Source of the DNA: Chromera velia
Taxonomy: Eukaryota > Sar > Chromeraceae
NCBI GenBank assembly: GCA_018398765.1
Contig: JAHBMJ010005131.1
Location: 1-17,500, forward strand
Direction of reading: 5' to 3'
DNA: 17,500 bases
This document shows positions 8,727 through 17,500 of the stretch, piece by piece; position 1 is the first letter of the stretch, and each line of letters starts with the position of its first letter. A program made the translations under genes and the position numbers. The notes below the pieces were generated by a model. That model was not told the DNA's origin. It worked only from the letters and a program-made list of their open reading frames with translations, and did no database searches.

Positions 8727-10027
8727 CTGAAAGAGAGAGAAAACAGGTCCACTTCAGGCCACTGGTAAAATATGCACAAACAGAGAGACTCCACGCGTTG
8801 GTAAAGAATTCAAGGCAAGCAATGCAACCGACCCCCTCAGACACCGAGTGTCCGGAACCCATCACTAGATGACGACAATGAGAGCATGCAACAGGCCCCA
8901 AAGACAAATTGAGAGAAGAAAGAAAGAACAGAAAAAAACCGGATCCACAGCCGGAAAGAAGGCACAAGATATCCCACTTTATGAGAAATTACCCGAAAGA
9001 CAAAAAGAAAACATAAAAAAGACAGAAAAACAAACGCAACACATAAAGAGAAAAAAAAAAACTCACCGAAGATCGACGGCATGACCATCCTGTTCGTCCT
9101 CCAGTCCCATCTGCCTGTTTGCCTCTTCCCTCTCTCCGAGTGCTTTCGCATACGCGGAGATTGCCCTCCCCTGCCTCTCCAGCCGCTGTTTCTCGTTCTC
9201 GCAGTGGTGTCGAAACTGCACAACCGCTTTCACGCATGTTGAACCCGAACACTGCTCGACTGTTATACTCAAGTAAGAAAGGAGTGACTTTTCAGGGAAA
9301 ACCTTCGTTCGTCCCCTTTTTCCGCTTCCGAATTTCTACGCCGACCCGTATGAATTGAGAAGGATTGAAGGGACAGGCCGCGATAACAAAATTCGGAGTA
9401 AGAGCCGACAAGAACTTGAAGGACAAAATTACAAATCAAAAGGGCATGCACCTGCATATGAATCAATGTCCCTCTTGACACAAAGACAGAGCGAAAGCTA
9501 CCCAAACCCGCTGCTCGCCCTCACACCCAGCCAGTCAGTCAGCAACCGACCTGATTTGCCACCAGCTTCTTGAACGCTTGCGCCTTCGATCCCAGCTCTG
9601 TGACAAACGCAGGACTCGCAGCAGGCCCACCCATCCCCCCACCGTGAGGCGACCCTCCCGCTGCCGTGTGTTGTGGGCTCTTCGAGACGCTGGGCAGTCC
9701 CGGAGAGACCAAGAGGTCCAGAAACCTCCCTGCGGCGTCTCGGATACGAACAGCTGCTGCCGTCTCCCTCTGCGCCTCTCGAATCTTCCGATCTTCCTCT
9801 GCAATGCGGGGGGCAAATTCTCCCCTCGCCTCCCTCAACGCTTCCCGTGCGGCCTCTGTCTCCTGCAGCCTGACTCTCTGCTGCTGCTGTAGCTCTGCGA
9901 TTTGACGTGCCACCAGATCGAGTTGGGCCTTCAGGTCCCTCCTCTTCTCCTCCAGAGCCTCTAAGGCCTTCTCTGTTTCCAGACAGTCCCTCTCCTTTCC
10001 CTGAGAACAAATGCACAGATTCGGTCC

Positions 10028-10062
<35 letters not shown>

Positions 10063-12765
10063 GCACGTACGTACGAACTCTGTTACACTTTTGCATGCGT
10101 TGCTTTTGGCTGTTAGCAGTTCCATTCGTCTGTCCAAGAAGACGTTGACCAGAGGGGGGAGAAGCTACTGATGAGGTGCGAATGGAGCGGAAAGGGAAAA
10201 GAGAAGAAATAAGATATTCGTCATGAAACTGTCTCTTCCGATCTCACGAACCCTTCAGTGAGAAGGTCTAGATCCACTCAAACAAGGCACTCCCAACCCC
10301 CCCACTCCCCTCTTCTTTTCTGACCTCCAATTTCTTCCGCACGTCCACACAGGATCCTTCGATTCGGGTCTCTAGGTCTGCCCGTCTGTGCCCTGCAGCA
10401 TCGACTGACTCCCTCAACTCCCTTCCGTGGGTCTCTGCTCTTCTGCAGAGTAACACGGACAAACGCAAACACAGAATGTCAATTGCTTTCTCGGCCGGCT
10501 TCATTAAGCAGGCGGTCGTGTTGTATTATCACAATGACAGAAGAAAAAATGGCCGTATGCCGATAAGAGAAGTGGGGCACAACTGGTTTTTGTGGCAAGC
10601 AAGCATGACTTTTTCCTTCACCCCAACCAAATTCAACCTGTGTGAATTTCATGAAAAGCGACCCTGGTGTGACTTTTGCAATGATCATGAGTGAAAAAGG
10701 TGCCACAAAGAAAGACTGAAAGAAACACAGATCGAGGGTTTCTTCCTTCCTCTGACCGACTGAACGACCCACCGTGCCACGTGTTTGAGTTTCTCCTGGA
10801 AGTGCTGGACTTGCTGTGCACGCCTCCCGACCTGAACATAACAGAAGCGAGGATGGACGCTCAAGAAAGAGAATGGGATTTTGTTGGAAGGAAGATGGGA
10901 AAACAGAAGAAAGGGTATGTTTTGGCGGGGGGAAGATAGATGCGCCTGGGTGAGTGGAAGCGGCCGACGCAAAGAAAGTGGGCACGCAAGCAGAGAATGG
11001 GGGAGCACTTGAAAGGAATTGAGGCATGAGTTTCTATTCTGTCCTGAGAAAAGCAACCTTACTGACCGCCTGTAGAAGTGACTCCTGAAGTCGAGTATAG
11101 ATCTCCACCACCTGCGCACTCAATTTGCTTCTGCAGACAGGCATACAGGAAGGCAGAAGGGCAAGGCGAGGACACCTCACAACGATTGAAACCCGAGAGA
11201 TGAAGAGAATTAGCCAATGACGAAAGGGAAGAACGACAGAAAATGAATGTGAGTAGCGCGACGGCGAAGAAACGCCCCAACGAAAGTGCATTCGAGAAAA
11301 GCAAGCCCGCAATGACAAGAGGAAGTGTACTTTCATACGGACCGGACATGAGTAGAAATCCATCTGACCCTCCTTCCAATTGGTCGATAGAAGAACAGAC
11401 TGTATGCTTTTTTTTTGCCCTCTCGAGAAAGGAAGGGCGACAGCTTCTGTTGATTTGGAATAATCAACACAGAACGAACAGTGTCTTTGGATCACACACA
11501 CGAAATTCATTCCGTCTCTTTTTGAATCGCGAAGCCAAACCCAGACAAAACACCCAACCCACACCGACGGACCTGGTGTTGAGTCTCTCTAAAGCCTCCT
11601 GTTCGTCTTGAGGCGCTCCCTTGGCCTCCATTTGCGACTGTTCGAGTCTCAACTGATCGGCTCGTGCAGCCAGGGCCCGCCTGTCTGCCTGGAGCTTGTC
11701 TTCAACCCAGTCAGCCTGCATGCGTGCGTGCGTGAGACAGAGTTCACATTCATTTGTGCAACAGTCGACAGATTCCAAAGGGGAGAATTTCCTCCACCTC
11801 GCCTCAACACACCCGCGACGCCCACAAGATCACCGCATACGTCTTTTTTTTCTTTCCCTTTCGCGCATCCGGAAGCATCCATCAAAAGTGAACGGAAACG
11901 GAGGACAATCTAAAACAACCACTCAAAGAAATCAGAGGTTGCGTTCACCGAGAGAAGACAGGAAAGTCGCCCTTTCCTCCCTCTTGCCGACCTTCATTGC
12001 CTGAATAATGGCGAGGGCCCACTGTGCCCCCACAAGGGAGGCCGAGGGGGCAGTGGCTACTGCGGGGACACCTTCAGCACCACCAGCAGCCACAGGGGAG
12101 GTGCCGTCAGCCTGTGGCCCCTCCGGTGCGGGTGCGGGTGTTGCCTGTGTGCCGGATGCGGAGAGCGCGTTTAGCTCGGCCTGTCCCTGTGGGGGGGCTA
12201 TGGAGTCCTCCTGCCCCTCTGCCAGGGTCTCCAGAGTGGCCTTGTCCATCGCCACCCCTGCAGAAGCCTTGGCAGCCTTCTCCTTCTGCTGCTGAAGGGC
12301 CGCCTCTGTGGCTGCAAACTGATGAGCCTCGAAGAACACCTGAGGGCATAAAGGGCAGACAGGAAAACATGCATGACAAATTTTCGCACGGGATGACAAC
12401 ATGAAATTTCTATGCAATAGCACGTCGCCCTGCACGCTGACTCTTCGAGGCGTTTCTGGTCCACCCATTCCCTTCAGCAACCACGTTTCAAAATCTAAGC
12501 CGGGCTTTACACTGTGAGGGCGCCCAACCCCCCAGGCAGATGAAATCAATACCGTCCCACCACATTTTCGCGCAGTACCACAAAGAACCTCAAACCGAGA
12601 GACGAGACCAGTTCGAGTGACACGACGCAAAGATGTATCCACAGATGATCATGCTGCACGTCGGTCAATCTGTTCGGCGTTGACCCTGTTTGAGTGTGTG
12701 TGTGTGTGTGTGTCTTCGAACAACTCCCCATTGCGTGCAGACTCTGAAAGAACCCCCTCCCTTCC

Positions 12766-12802
<37 letters not shown>

Positions 12803-12813
12803 ACACACACACA

Positions 12814-12882
<69 letters not shown>

Positions 12883-15167
12883 CTGCAGGACCCCCATGAG
12901 AACATCCAATTTGGGACACCCCTCTTGGGACTGGGGCAGTGCACGCAGAGGGGGGGAGCTCTGTGCTGCCTGCTGTTGTTGCGGCGTTGAGGGTCCACCC
13001 GCACCCCCCTGCTGCTGACCCTGAGCTGGGGCCTCACCTGCTTGAGGCAGCTTGACTCCCTGCAAGCAAGATTAGAAAAGACAAATGAGATCAGAACATG
13101 GAAGGAAAAGCAAGAAACCAAAGGGGCGACAAGAGAAAGGGGGGGTTTTCTTCCTTTTGTTTTCCTTTTCTCTGCCCGCCTGTTTCGTAGATGTGCGTGA
13201 ATTTGCATTGAAGGAATCCTCTGCCTGTTTGCCACTTTCTACGAACGTTGGATAGATGAACATAGACATAGGCTGAGGGAAGGGAAGATGGAGAGGCAAA
13301 GAGGCCCCAGGTAGGTCGGCGCAAAGAAAATGAATGACAGCATGAGTAGTGAGTGAACAAAGAACTCTTTGAAAGCGACATAGAAGTGGCCGTTTGTTAA
13401 CTGACTGAACTGACTGACGAACATGAAGGCTGAGGGCAAGAAGCCGGTAGAGTGAGTATTTTGGTCTGTGTTGCGGGACAGGAACCGCAGAGCCCGCGCC
13501 AGCAGGAGCAGGCGTCGAGGCAGAGGGGGACGGCGTCTCGGTCTTCGCAGCTGCAGCTGCCGAGGCGGCCTTGTCCTTTTCTGCCGACGCGCGCCGCCCG
13601 CCAGCCCCCGTTCCTTGAGGAGCCACAGCCCCCGCCGCCACTGCCGCCGCCCACTCGCTGAGAAATCCCACGTCGTCTCCCGAAAAGGAAAAACAATCGC
13701 GCATGTCCGCAGCAGTGGAAGAGGCAATCGTCGCCAGCGTACGCTCCAATGCCTGCAAGCAAAGGGGGTCGGGGGGGGCACGAAGGCTGGATGCAGACTT
13801 CGAGAAGAGGGAAGAGAAAAGAAAGAAAAAAACAGAGAACGTCTACCAATAACACACACACACACATACAGATAGAGATAGATAAATAGATAGAGAGGTT
13901 CTGTTGTATGCAGGCACCAATCAAGTGAAACTGAAAGAAGATGTACAAATGAAATCGAATCCTTGCCACTCATGGGCCCACTTCTGGATCAGGTCTGTTC
14001 GACAAACGCAACATTACAAAAGGCCCCTGCCCTCCCCTGCCCCCCAAATCGAGCTGAATCACCTGCGTGGCTCGCACACACCTGTGATCTGAGGAAGATT
14101 TGTCTGAACGACAGCTGATTCATCTCGGCCCCATTCTGCTGCCCTGAGGGGTCAGTGGCCGCGTCCGCATCCACGAACCTGGGTGCCCCGTCTGCGGTTT
14201 ATTCACTTAAATGCGCGTGAATGAAAGCAGTCTTCCTATAACTTTTCTTCCACTCCGGACAGCCAGTAGTAGAACAGAACGTACAAGCGGCAGAGAAGGG
14301 GACTCCTATTTCTAATATTTGAAGAGAAAGGAGGGATTCGGATTCAAGAACCACTTCTCTTTCGTGATGAAAGACAAAACACTGAAGAGTCTTTTGCACA
14401 TGGACACAGACTCGGACTTCAGAATAATGCACTCATGCACTCACACAGCCACGCACCAGTATTGGAGAAACCAATTTCGTGGGTCCATCGCTCGAAGATC
14501 ATCCCCCACTCAGCAGCACTGTGAGAGTTCCCTGCCTCCGTCTCCTGCAAGCACTCGCACAAGCGAGTAACAATCCTCTGTTTCTTCCTGTCGCTCACTC
14601 ACTCACTTACTTACTTTCTCTACTGTTAAGAGAGTGGATACACATCCATCCTCCCCCCCCCCTTCTATCGGTTTGTTCCTTCATTCCTTTCCCTGTATGA
14701 CCGACTTACACACGGCAGCTGTCCTGACCCATTTGGTATAGGTCAAAGGGAAGTACGTATACCATGAGCGGAGATGCGGCCTACTTGAAGACCGACAGAT
14801 CCTCCCATATTGATCAGAGAGAACGGCAAGAAGCGACAAAAAGCAGATGCAGAGACAAGGAAGCACCGTCATCACGTTCTCTTCTTCACATTCAGGGCCC
14901 TTCATTTGGTCGGCAAGACTTATCGAGAAAGATATGTGTGTGACTTTCGAACCACAGCTTCACGTACTTGAGGAGACGGATGGAGTGAGAAGAGACGGAT
15001 TGACTGACCAAATGGTGCAGCAACTGCTGTGCCGTCATGTTCGTGTAGTCGATCTCGGCTGGGTTATGGAGTCGTTTCGCAACGGTTTGTCGAACCGTGT
15101 CGGCTGTACTTTTCAGCCGCTCGCTGAACCCGGTTGCCGTCTGACTCAGCCATCCTCTGAACGACAT
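8486..15167 (-). CDS. Coiled-coil protein, 12 exons, 791 residues, family unknown
   Basis: I assembled it from exons at 14968-15167, 14082-14178, 13423-13752, 12883-13059, 11992-12339, 11573-11715, 11067-11130, 10773-10831, 10325-10442, 9551-10000, 9067-9215 and 8486-8726. Every junction keeps the frame and the total is 2376 nt. The start is the only ATG after an in-frame TGA six codons upstream. Layout: residues 1-33 a basic amphipathic segment (MSFRGWLSQTATGFSERL...); 100-140 helical; 141-195 Ala/Pro/Ser-rich; 213-245 Gln/Gly/Pro-rich; 269-300 helical; 315-370 Ala/Pro/Gly-rich; 385-600 a charged coiled coil rich in Glu, Arg, Gln and Leu; 663-712 and 713-735 further helices; 740-755 Gly-rich; then a short C-terminal helix. 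There is no signal peptide or membrane span. A short amphipathic start before a long coil is typical of golgins and other tethers, so a scaffold or tether role is a guess. The end of exon 3 is the least certain junction. Confidence 0.85.
9067..9215 (-). CDS. Coiled-coil gene exon 11
   Basis: The acceptor is GTTGTGCAG. It codes FRHHCENEKQRLERQGRAIS and continues to DEQDGHAVDL plus two bases. The donor CG|GTGAGT is followed by a T-run. Confidence 0.88.
9551..10000 (-). CDS. Coiled-coil gene exon 10
   Basis: The largest exon, 150 codons in phase 0. The acceptor is GTTCTCAG. It holds the main heptad region (EALEEKRRDLKAQLDLVARQ, then QQQQRVRLQETEAAREALRE), a Gly/Ser/His loop and the helix TELGSKAQAFKKLVANQ; the donor is CAG|GTCGGT. 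Confidence 0.9.
10031..10057 (+). repeat. (GT)n microsatellite in intron 9
   Basis: About 13-14 perfect GT units. In the sense (minus) direction it is (AC)n, ending about 30 bases before the exon 10 acceptor. Confidence 0.92.
10325..10442 (-). CDS. Coiled-coil gene exon 9
   Basis: The acceptor is CTCTGCAG. One base completes an Arg, then RAETHGRELRESVDAAGHRR continues to VDVRKKLE; the donor is GAG|GTCAGA. Confidence 0.85.
10773..10831 (-). CDS. Coiled-coil gene exon 8
   Basis: The acceptor is TGTTCAG. It codes VGRRAQQVQHFQEKLKHVA plus two bases, with donor ACG|GTGGGT. A GT eight bases earlier (CAC|GTGGCA) would not fit the phase of exon 9. Confidence 0.82.
11067..11130 (-). CDS. Coiled-coil gene exon 7
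   Basis: The acceptor is GTCTGCAG. One base completes an Arg, then SKLSAQVVEIYTRLQESLLQ and Ala follow; the donor is GCG|GTCAGT. It is short (64 bases) but phase-consistent on both sides. Confidence 0.82.
11573..11715 (-). CDS. Coiled-coil gene exon 6
   Basis: The acceptor is GCATGCAG. It codes ADWVEDKLQADRRALAARAD and continues to EALERLNT plus two bases; the donor is CCAG|GTCCGT. Strong coiled-coil composition. Confidence 0.88.
11992..12339 (-). CDS. Coiled-coil gene exon 5
   Basis: The acceptor is GCCCTCAG. It codes 116 residues in phase 0: a helical start (VFFEAHQFAATEAALQQQKE), an Ala/Pro/Gly linker and a helical end (LVGAQWALAIIQAMK). The donor is AAG|GTCGGC. Confidence 0.88.
12694..12713 (+). 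repeat. (GT)10 microsatellite in intron 4
   Basis: Ten perfect GT units; in the sense direction (AC)10 downstream of the compound repeat at the same intron's 5' end. Confidence 0.92.
12769..12882 (+). repeat. Compound (AC)n(AG)n microsatellite at the intron 4 donor
   Basis: AC units interrupted by AGAC, then about 15 AG units, then three ACAG units. On the sense strand the intron starts GTCTGTCTGTC, then (TC)n, then (TG)n, directly after exon 4. Confidence 0.95.
12883..13059 (-). CDS. Coiled-coil gene exon 4
   Basis: The acceptor is CTTGCAG. It codes 59 residues in phase 0: GVKLPQAGEAPAQGQQQGG, a Gln/Pro-rich linker, then CPKLDVLMGVLQ. The donor is CTGCAG|GTCTGT and runs straight into a microsatellite. 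Confidence 0.85.
13423..13752 (-). CDS. Coiled-coil gene exon 3
   Basis: The acceptor is TTGCAG and the phase is 0. It reads ALERTLATIASSTAADMRDC, then an Ala-rich and Pro/Ser-rich linker. The donor CAT|GTTCGT was chosen because it is the only in-phase GT with G at +5, as all other donors of this gene have. An earlier end near 13487 (GCG|GTTCCT) would shorten the protein by about 21 residues. Confidence 0.7.
13852..13868 (+). repeat. Short (AC)n repeat in intron 2
   Basis: About eight AC units followed by a GATA-rich stretch (near 13868-13895). Confidence 0.85.
14082..14178 (-). CDS. Coiled-coil gene exon 2
   Basis: The acceptor CACCCAG supplies one base to complete Lys67. The exon then reads FVDADAATDPSGQQNGAEMN and QLSFRQIFLRSQ, ending in phase 0 at donor CAG|GTGTGT. 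Another AG (CGCAG) upstream would break the frame. Confidence 0.85.
14968..15167 (-). CDS. Coiled-coil gene exon 1 (start)
   Basis: Codes residues 1-66 plus two bases. It opens MSFRGWLSQTATGF and ends with SVSSHSIRLL; the donor is AA|GTACGT. An in-frame TGA at 15183-15185 precedes the ATG. Confidence 0.85.
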
Positions 15168-15927
15168 CTTGAGCGGATCGAGTCACCGAGTTGAATGGGA
15201 TACAGTCACAAAGAAATGAACAAAAACGGTGCCAGTGATACGATTTTTGCGGGTTCGCAGCAGATTATCAAAAGGGAAAGCTGCTCCTTCCCCAAGCTGA
15301 ATTTTCTTTTGAAGATCGTGCACGCTTTCGAGCTGTCAATATGGTCCTCCACTTCTTGTGAAGGACAGACCAGACCACAGAAAAGCAACAGAGAAAAGGC
15401 AAAATTGGAAGTGGCCGACAGATGTGATGGCAGCCGTCTAGCCACAGAACTTGTCACACACTTTAATTTATACACCCGTTCAGAAAGTGCCTTCTTCTTG
15501 CACCGCAACGAGCGGAAAACGCGCTGAACACATCCAACCTTGGTGGACATTGGTCACTGGACATGCAGTTTGAGAGATTTTGCCCAAGCCTGACCGAGCA
15601 TTGACCGAGCTAATATTGTGCATGCGGAAAAGCGATGGAAAAGCGGAAAACCGCGTGCATGCATGCAGGACAGTGGACTTTGCCTGACCTTTTGGGGGAG
15701 TCATTCGGACCATGATTCGGTTCAAGTTGTACAACAGCCCAGGTGTATATGTCCCTATACCGAATGACCGTGTCGTTCTCGGGAAACGATCTCGGTCCGC
15801 TGGTCAATGTTCGTCTCTCTGAGTACTTCTTCACCAATTGATTGCGTCTTGTTTTCCGACCAGCATGCATATCCAACATAAGTTCCCCGCAATCGCATGC
15901 ACAGACTGTCTGCCTGTTACTGCCTAG
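15168..15927. promoter_or_regulatory. Divergent intergenic region, candidate bidirectional promoter
   Basis: It separates the start of the minus-strand coiled-coil gene from the first visible exon of the plus-strand ankyrin gene. GCATGC occurs at 15620-15625, twice in TGCATGCATGCA (15656-15667), at 15863-15868 and at 15895-15900. TGCATGC-type sites are ApiAP2-binding motifs in apicomplexans. A short ATG frame at 15712 gives no usable donor. An upstream exon of the ankyrin gene may be hidden here. Confidence 0.5.
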
Positions 15928-16075
15928 GTGTATAGATTGAGAATCATCCAACAGCCTGGTCTCCAGATGGAGCAGCACTTTCCCGAAGTGGTCGCCATTC
16001 TGGAGAAGCGCAAGAAGGCAGGGAATGCCTTGAAGCGCACAGGAGTTCTCTTTTGCAACACACGACCTCTGAAAG
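15928..16075 (+). CDS. Ankyrin gene, first visible exon
   Basis: It codes through NTRPLK plus one base; the donor is AAAG|GTGAGT. Its left border (TAG rather than CAG) is atypical, so the coding part probably begins at the ATG at 15967. Confidence 0.7.
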
Positions 16076-17500
16076 GTGAGTCTTCAGAAGTAGGCAACTT
16101 ACTTTGTTGAAGACCTTTTTTCGATACTGCTGCGCATGGTCAGGACTCTCTCCGACAATGCATACTGTAAGTACCTGATGATATATATGCCAAATACTTA
16201 TCCGTAGCGTTTCCCTTACGCGTGATAAAACGGGTCCTGATGGCGTCATGTACTCCGTCGTCACTGCCATGCTTGTGGCGAGCTTATGCAATCATCAGTA
16301 GCTGGCTTGTGTGCTCAGTTTGTCTGCATCTGTCTTGAGTTCTTCTATCTGGTGCAGGCGCTTCGGGGACCTTCAAAGGGCAAATAGGGGCTGGGGGGGG
16401 GGAGGAGGGGAAAGTCGAAGGGGGGGGCGCGTCCCAGAAGAAGCCCACATTCTCGGGGGAGGATGCACAGAGGCCCGAAGATGCTCCCGGGTAGGTCCTC
16501 TCTGGGCTCTGTTTCTTTGATTCTCCTGTGCATCTGCCTCCCATGACCTGTCAAAGAAAAGGCTCTATCAGTCCCCTCCCAACCTCTCTTTTCGTTCTAG
16601 TCATCCTGAGCGCCTCCTTTGTTCAGCAATTGAGGACCCCCGACGATCATGCGTCAGGGCATCTTGTCACATTACATCCGTAAAACACTGCTTGACCTAC
16701 TCTTCCCTTCTCTGCAAACCCATTGAATCCACAGAAAATCACTTTCTCTTCTTGGTACGTCCGCATGTTTCTGTATCTTGTTTTCCATCTGCTCGCAATC
16801 CATTTATCTGCCCGCCTGTCTGTCTGCTTGCTTGCCTGCTTTTCCTCGTGCTGCACAGCAGGGACAAAGAGAGCGGAGAAGTGCCTGCATCGTCACAACA
16901 ATCGGCGATCGGCGTTCCACGAGAGAAGGAGGGGGGCGCTGGAAAAAAGGAGGAGAGCCCTTCTGCCCTTCTGGTCGCTTGTCAAAAGGGTGACGAGGAG
17001 GAGGTCAAGAAAATCCTCGACACCACTCATACAAAGGAAGAGGTGGATTTGGAAGTGAGGGACAAAAAAGGGTGTACGCCCCTTGTGATAGCCTCTGGGT
17101 GTGGTCACACAGGGGTCGTGCGTCTGTTGCTCGAGGCCGCAGCAAACGTAGATGCCCAGTCGAAGGAGGGGCACTCCGCCCTCGTGCGTGCAGCACAAAA
17201 CGGACGGAACGATGTTGTCCGTCTGTTGATTGATGCAAAAGCAACAGTGGATTTGCTGACAAAGAATGGAAACACCGCTCTGTATGCTGCCGCTGCTCAA
17301 GGACATGCTGAGACTGTACGCATCTTGCTGGACTCAGGCGCCAATGTGAACAACACAAGCAGGAAAGGCACAACGGCATTGCGGGAAGCCTGTTGGAAAG
17401 GCCACACCGAAGTCGTCAGAACGTTGCTTGCTGCTCAGGCGAATGCGAACTTGGCATCCAAAAGCGGAACGACCGCCTTGATGCTCGCAACACAGAAGCG
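15928..17500 (+). CDS. Ankyrin-repeat protein, at least 3 exons, 3' end outside window
   Basis: Exons at 15928-16075, 16358-16490 and 16859 to the edge join with matching phases (1, then 2). The likely start is the ATG at 15967, giving MEQHFPEVVAILEKRKKAGN; the exon is also open from an acceptor-like CCTAG at 15927, so an upstream exon is possible. Residues 1-36 are basic and helical. Residues 37-114 are a low-complexity Gly/Glu/Lys/Ser linker, probably disordered. From about residue 115, ankyrin repeats follow: SALLVACQKGDEEEVKKILD, then GCTPLVIASGCGHTGVVRLL, GHSALVRAAQNGRNDVVRLL, GNTALYAAAAQGHAETVRIL and GTTALREACWKGHTEVVRTL, each about 33 residues, with a sixth starting at the edge. Ankyrin repeats bind proteins; the partner and any C-terminal domain are not visible. 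There is no signal peptide. Confidence 0.85.
16358..16490 (+). CDS. Ankyrin gene, linker exon with G-runs
   Basis: The acceptor GGTGCAG supplies two bases to complete a Gly, then ASGTFKGQIGAGGGEEGKVE and GGGASQKKPTFSGEDAQRPE follow. The donor is CCCGG|GTAGGT. Runs of ten G (16393-16402) and eight G (16420-16427) are in frame. Confidence 0.75.
16859..17500 (+). CDS. Ankyrin gene, repeat-encoding exon (partial)
   Basis: The acceptor is a long pyrimidine tract ending CTGCACAG. One base completes a Gly, then RDKESGEVPASSQQSAIGVP leads into the repeats. No stop occurs before the window edge. Confidence 0.9.

Noticed and set aside
8222-8872. 216-codon plus-strand ORF
   Set aside because: Its first part is AT-rich island sequence and its second part is antisense to the well-supported last exon and intron of the coiled-coil gene; no domain is visible.
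9539-10096. Extension of exon 10 upstream through a His-Thr run
   Set aside because: The added residues come from the (AC)n intron repeat; a CTCAG acceptor at the right phase ends the exon at 10000.
10773-10781. Earlier donor for exon 8 (CAC|GTGGCA)
   Set aside because: It would leave phase 0, but exon 9 needs two incoming bases; ACG|GTGGGT fits both phase and consensus.
12617-13235. Long frames with Thr-His, Cys-Val or Ser-Leu repeats
   Set aside because: They are translations of the AC/AG microsatellites in intron 4 and the flanking exon on the wrong strand or frame.
15610-16291. Two minus-strand ORFs opposite the ankyrin first exon
   Set aside because: They are shadows of the plus-strand exon and of the intergenic region; no splice logic or domain supports them.

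Overview
The window is eukaryotic nuclear DNA from a protist. The genes are split by many short introns with GT...CAG borders, exons join in phase, and there is a Copia-type retrotransposon remnant, dinucleotide microsatellites and ankyrin-repeat coding. Base composition is mixed, with GC-moderate genes and sharply AT-rich islands. The hexamer GCATGC, a known ApiAP2-type motif in apicomplexans and their relatives, is over-represented. An alveolate, perhaps a chromerid alga such as Chromera, fits best, but that is inference; no marker gene is present.

Left part (1-8219) is mobile-element territory. Positions 1-816 hold the C-terminal RNase H end of a Copia-type polyprotein with one in-frame TGA. 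It is followed by a G-run and a candidate 399-bp LTR (903-1301) with a TATA box. After a stretch with little visible content and one unrecognised minus-strand ORF (2251-2760), two direct copies of a roughly 625-bp repeat (3102-3724 and 7500-8128) bracket about 3.8 kb. These look like the LTRs of a second element without recognisable gag-pol. Its interior holds a 125-bp G-rich polypurine tract, an exon-like block at 5550-5720 and a coding-like block at 7083-7268. The two repeat copies differ almost only by transitions.

Middle (8486-15167, minus strand) is one complete gene of 12 exons. I assembled it by matching splice phases; the exons total 2376 nt and give a 791-residue protein. It has an amphipathic N-terminal segment, Ala/Pro/Gln-rich linkers and a long C-terminal coiled coil. 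I do not recognise the family. It probably acts as a scaffold or tether.

Right part (15168-17500): a divergent intergenic region of about 760 bp with a cluster of GCATGC motifs separates that gene from an ankyrin-repeat gene on the plus strand. The ankyrin gene has at least three exons and runs off the right edge. The two genes may share a bidirectional promoter.
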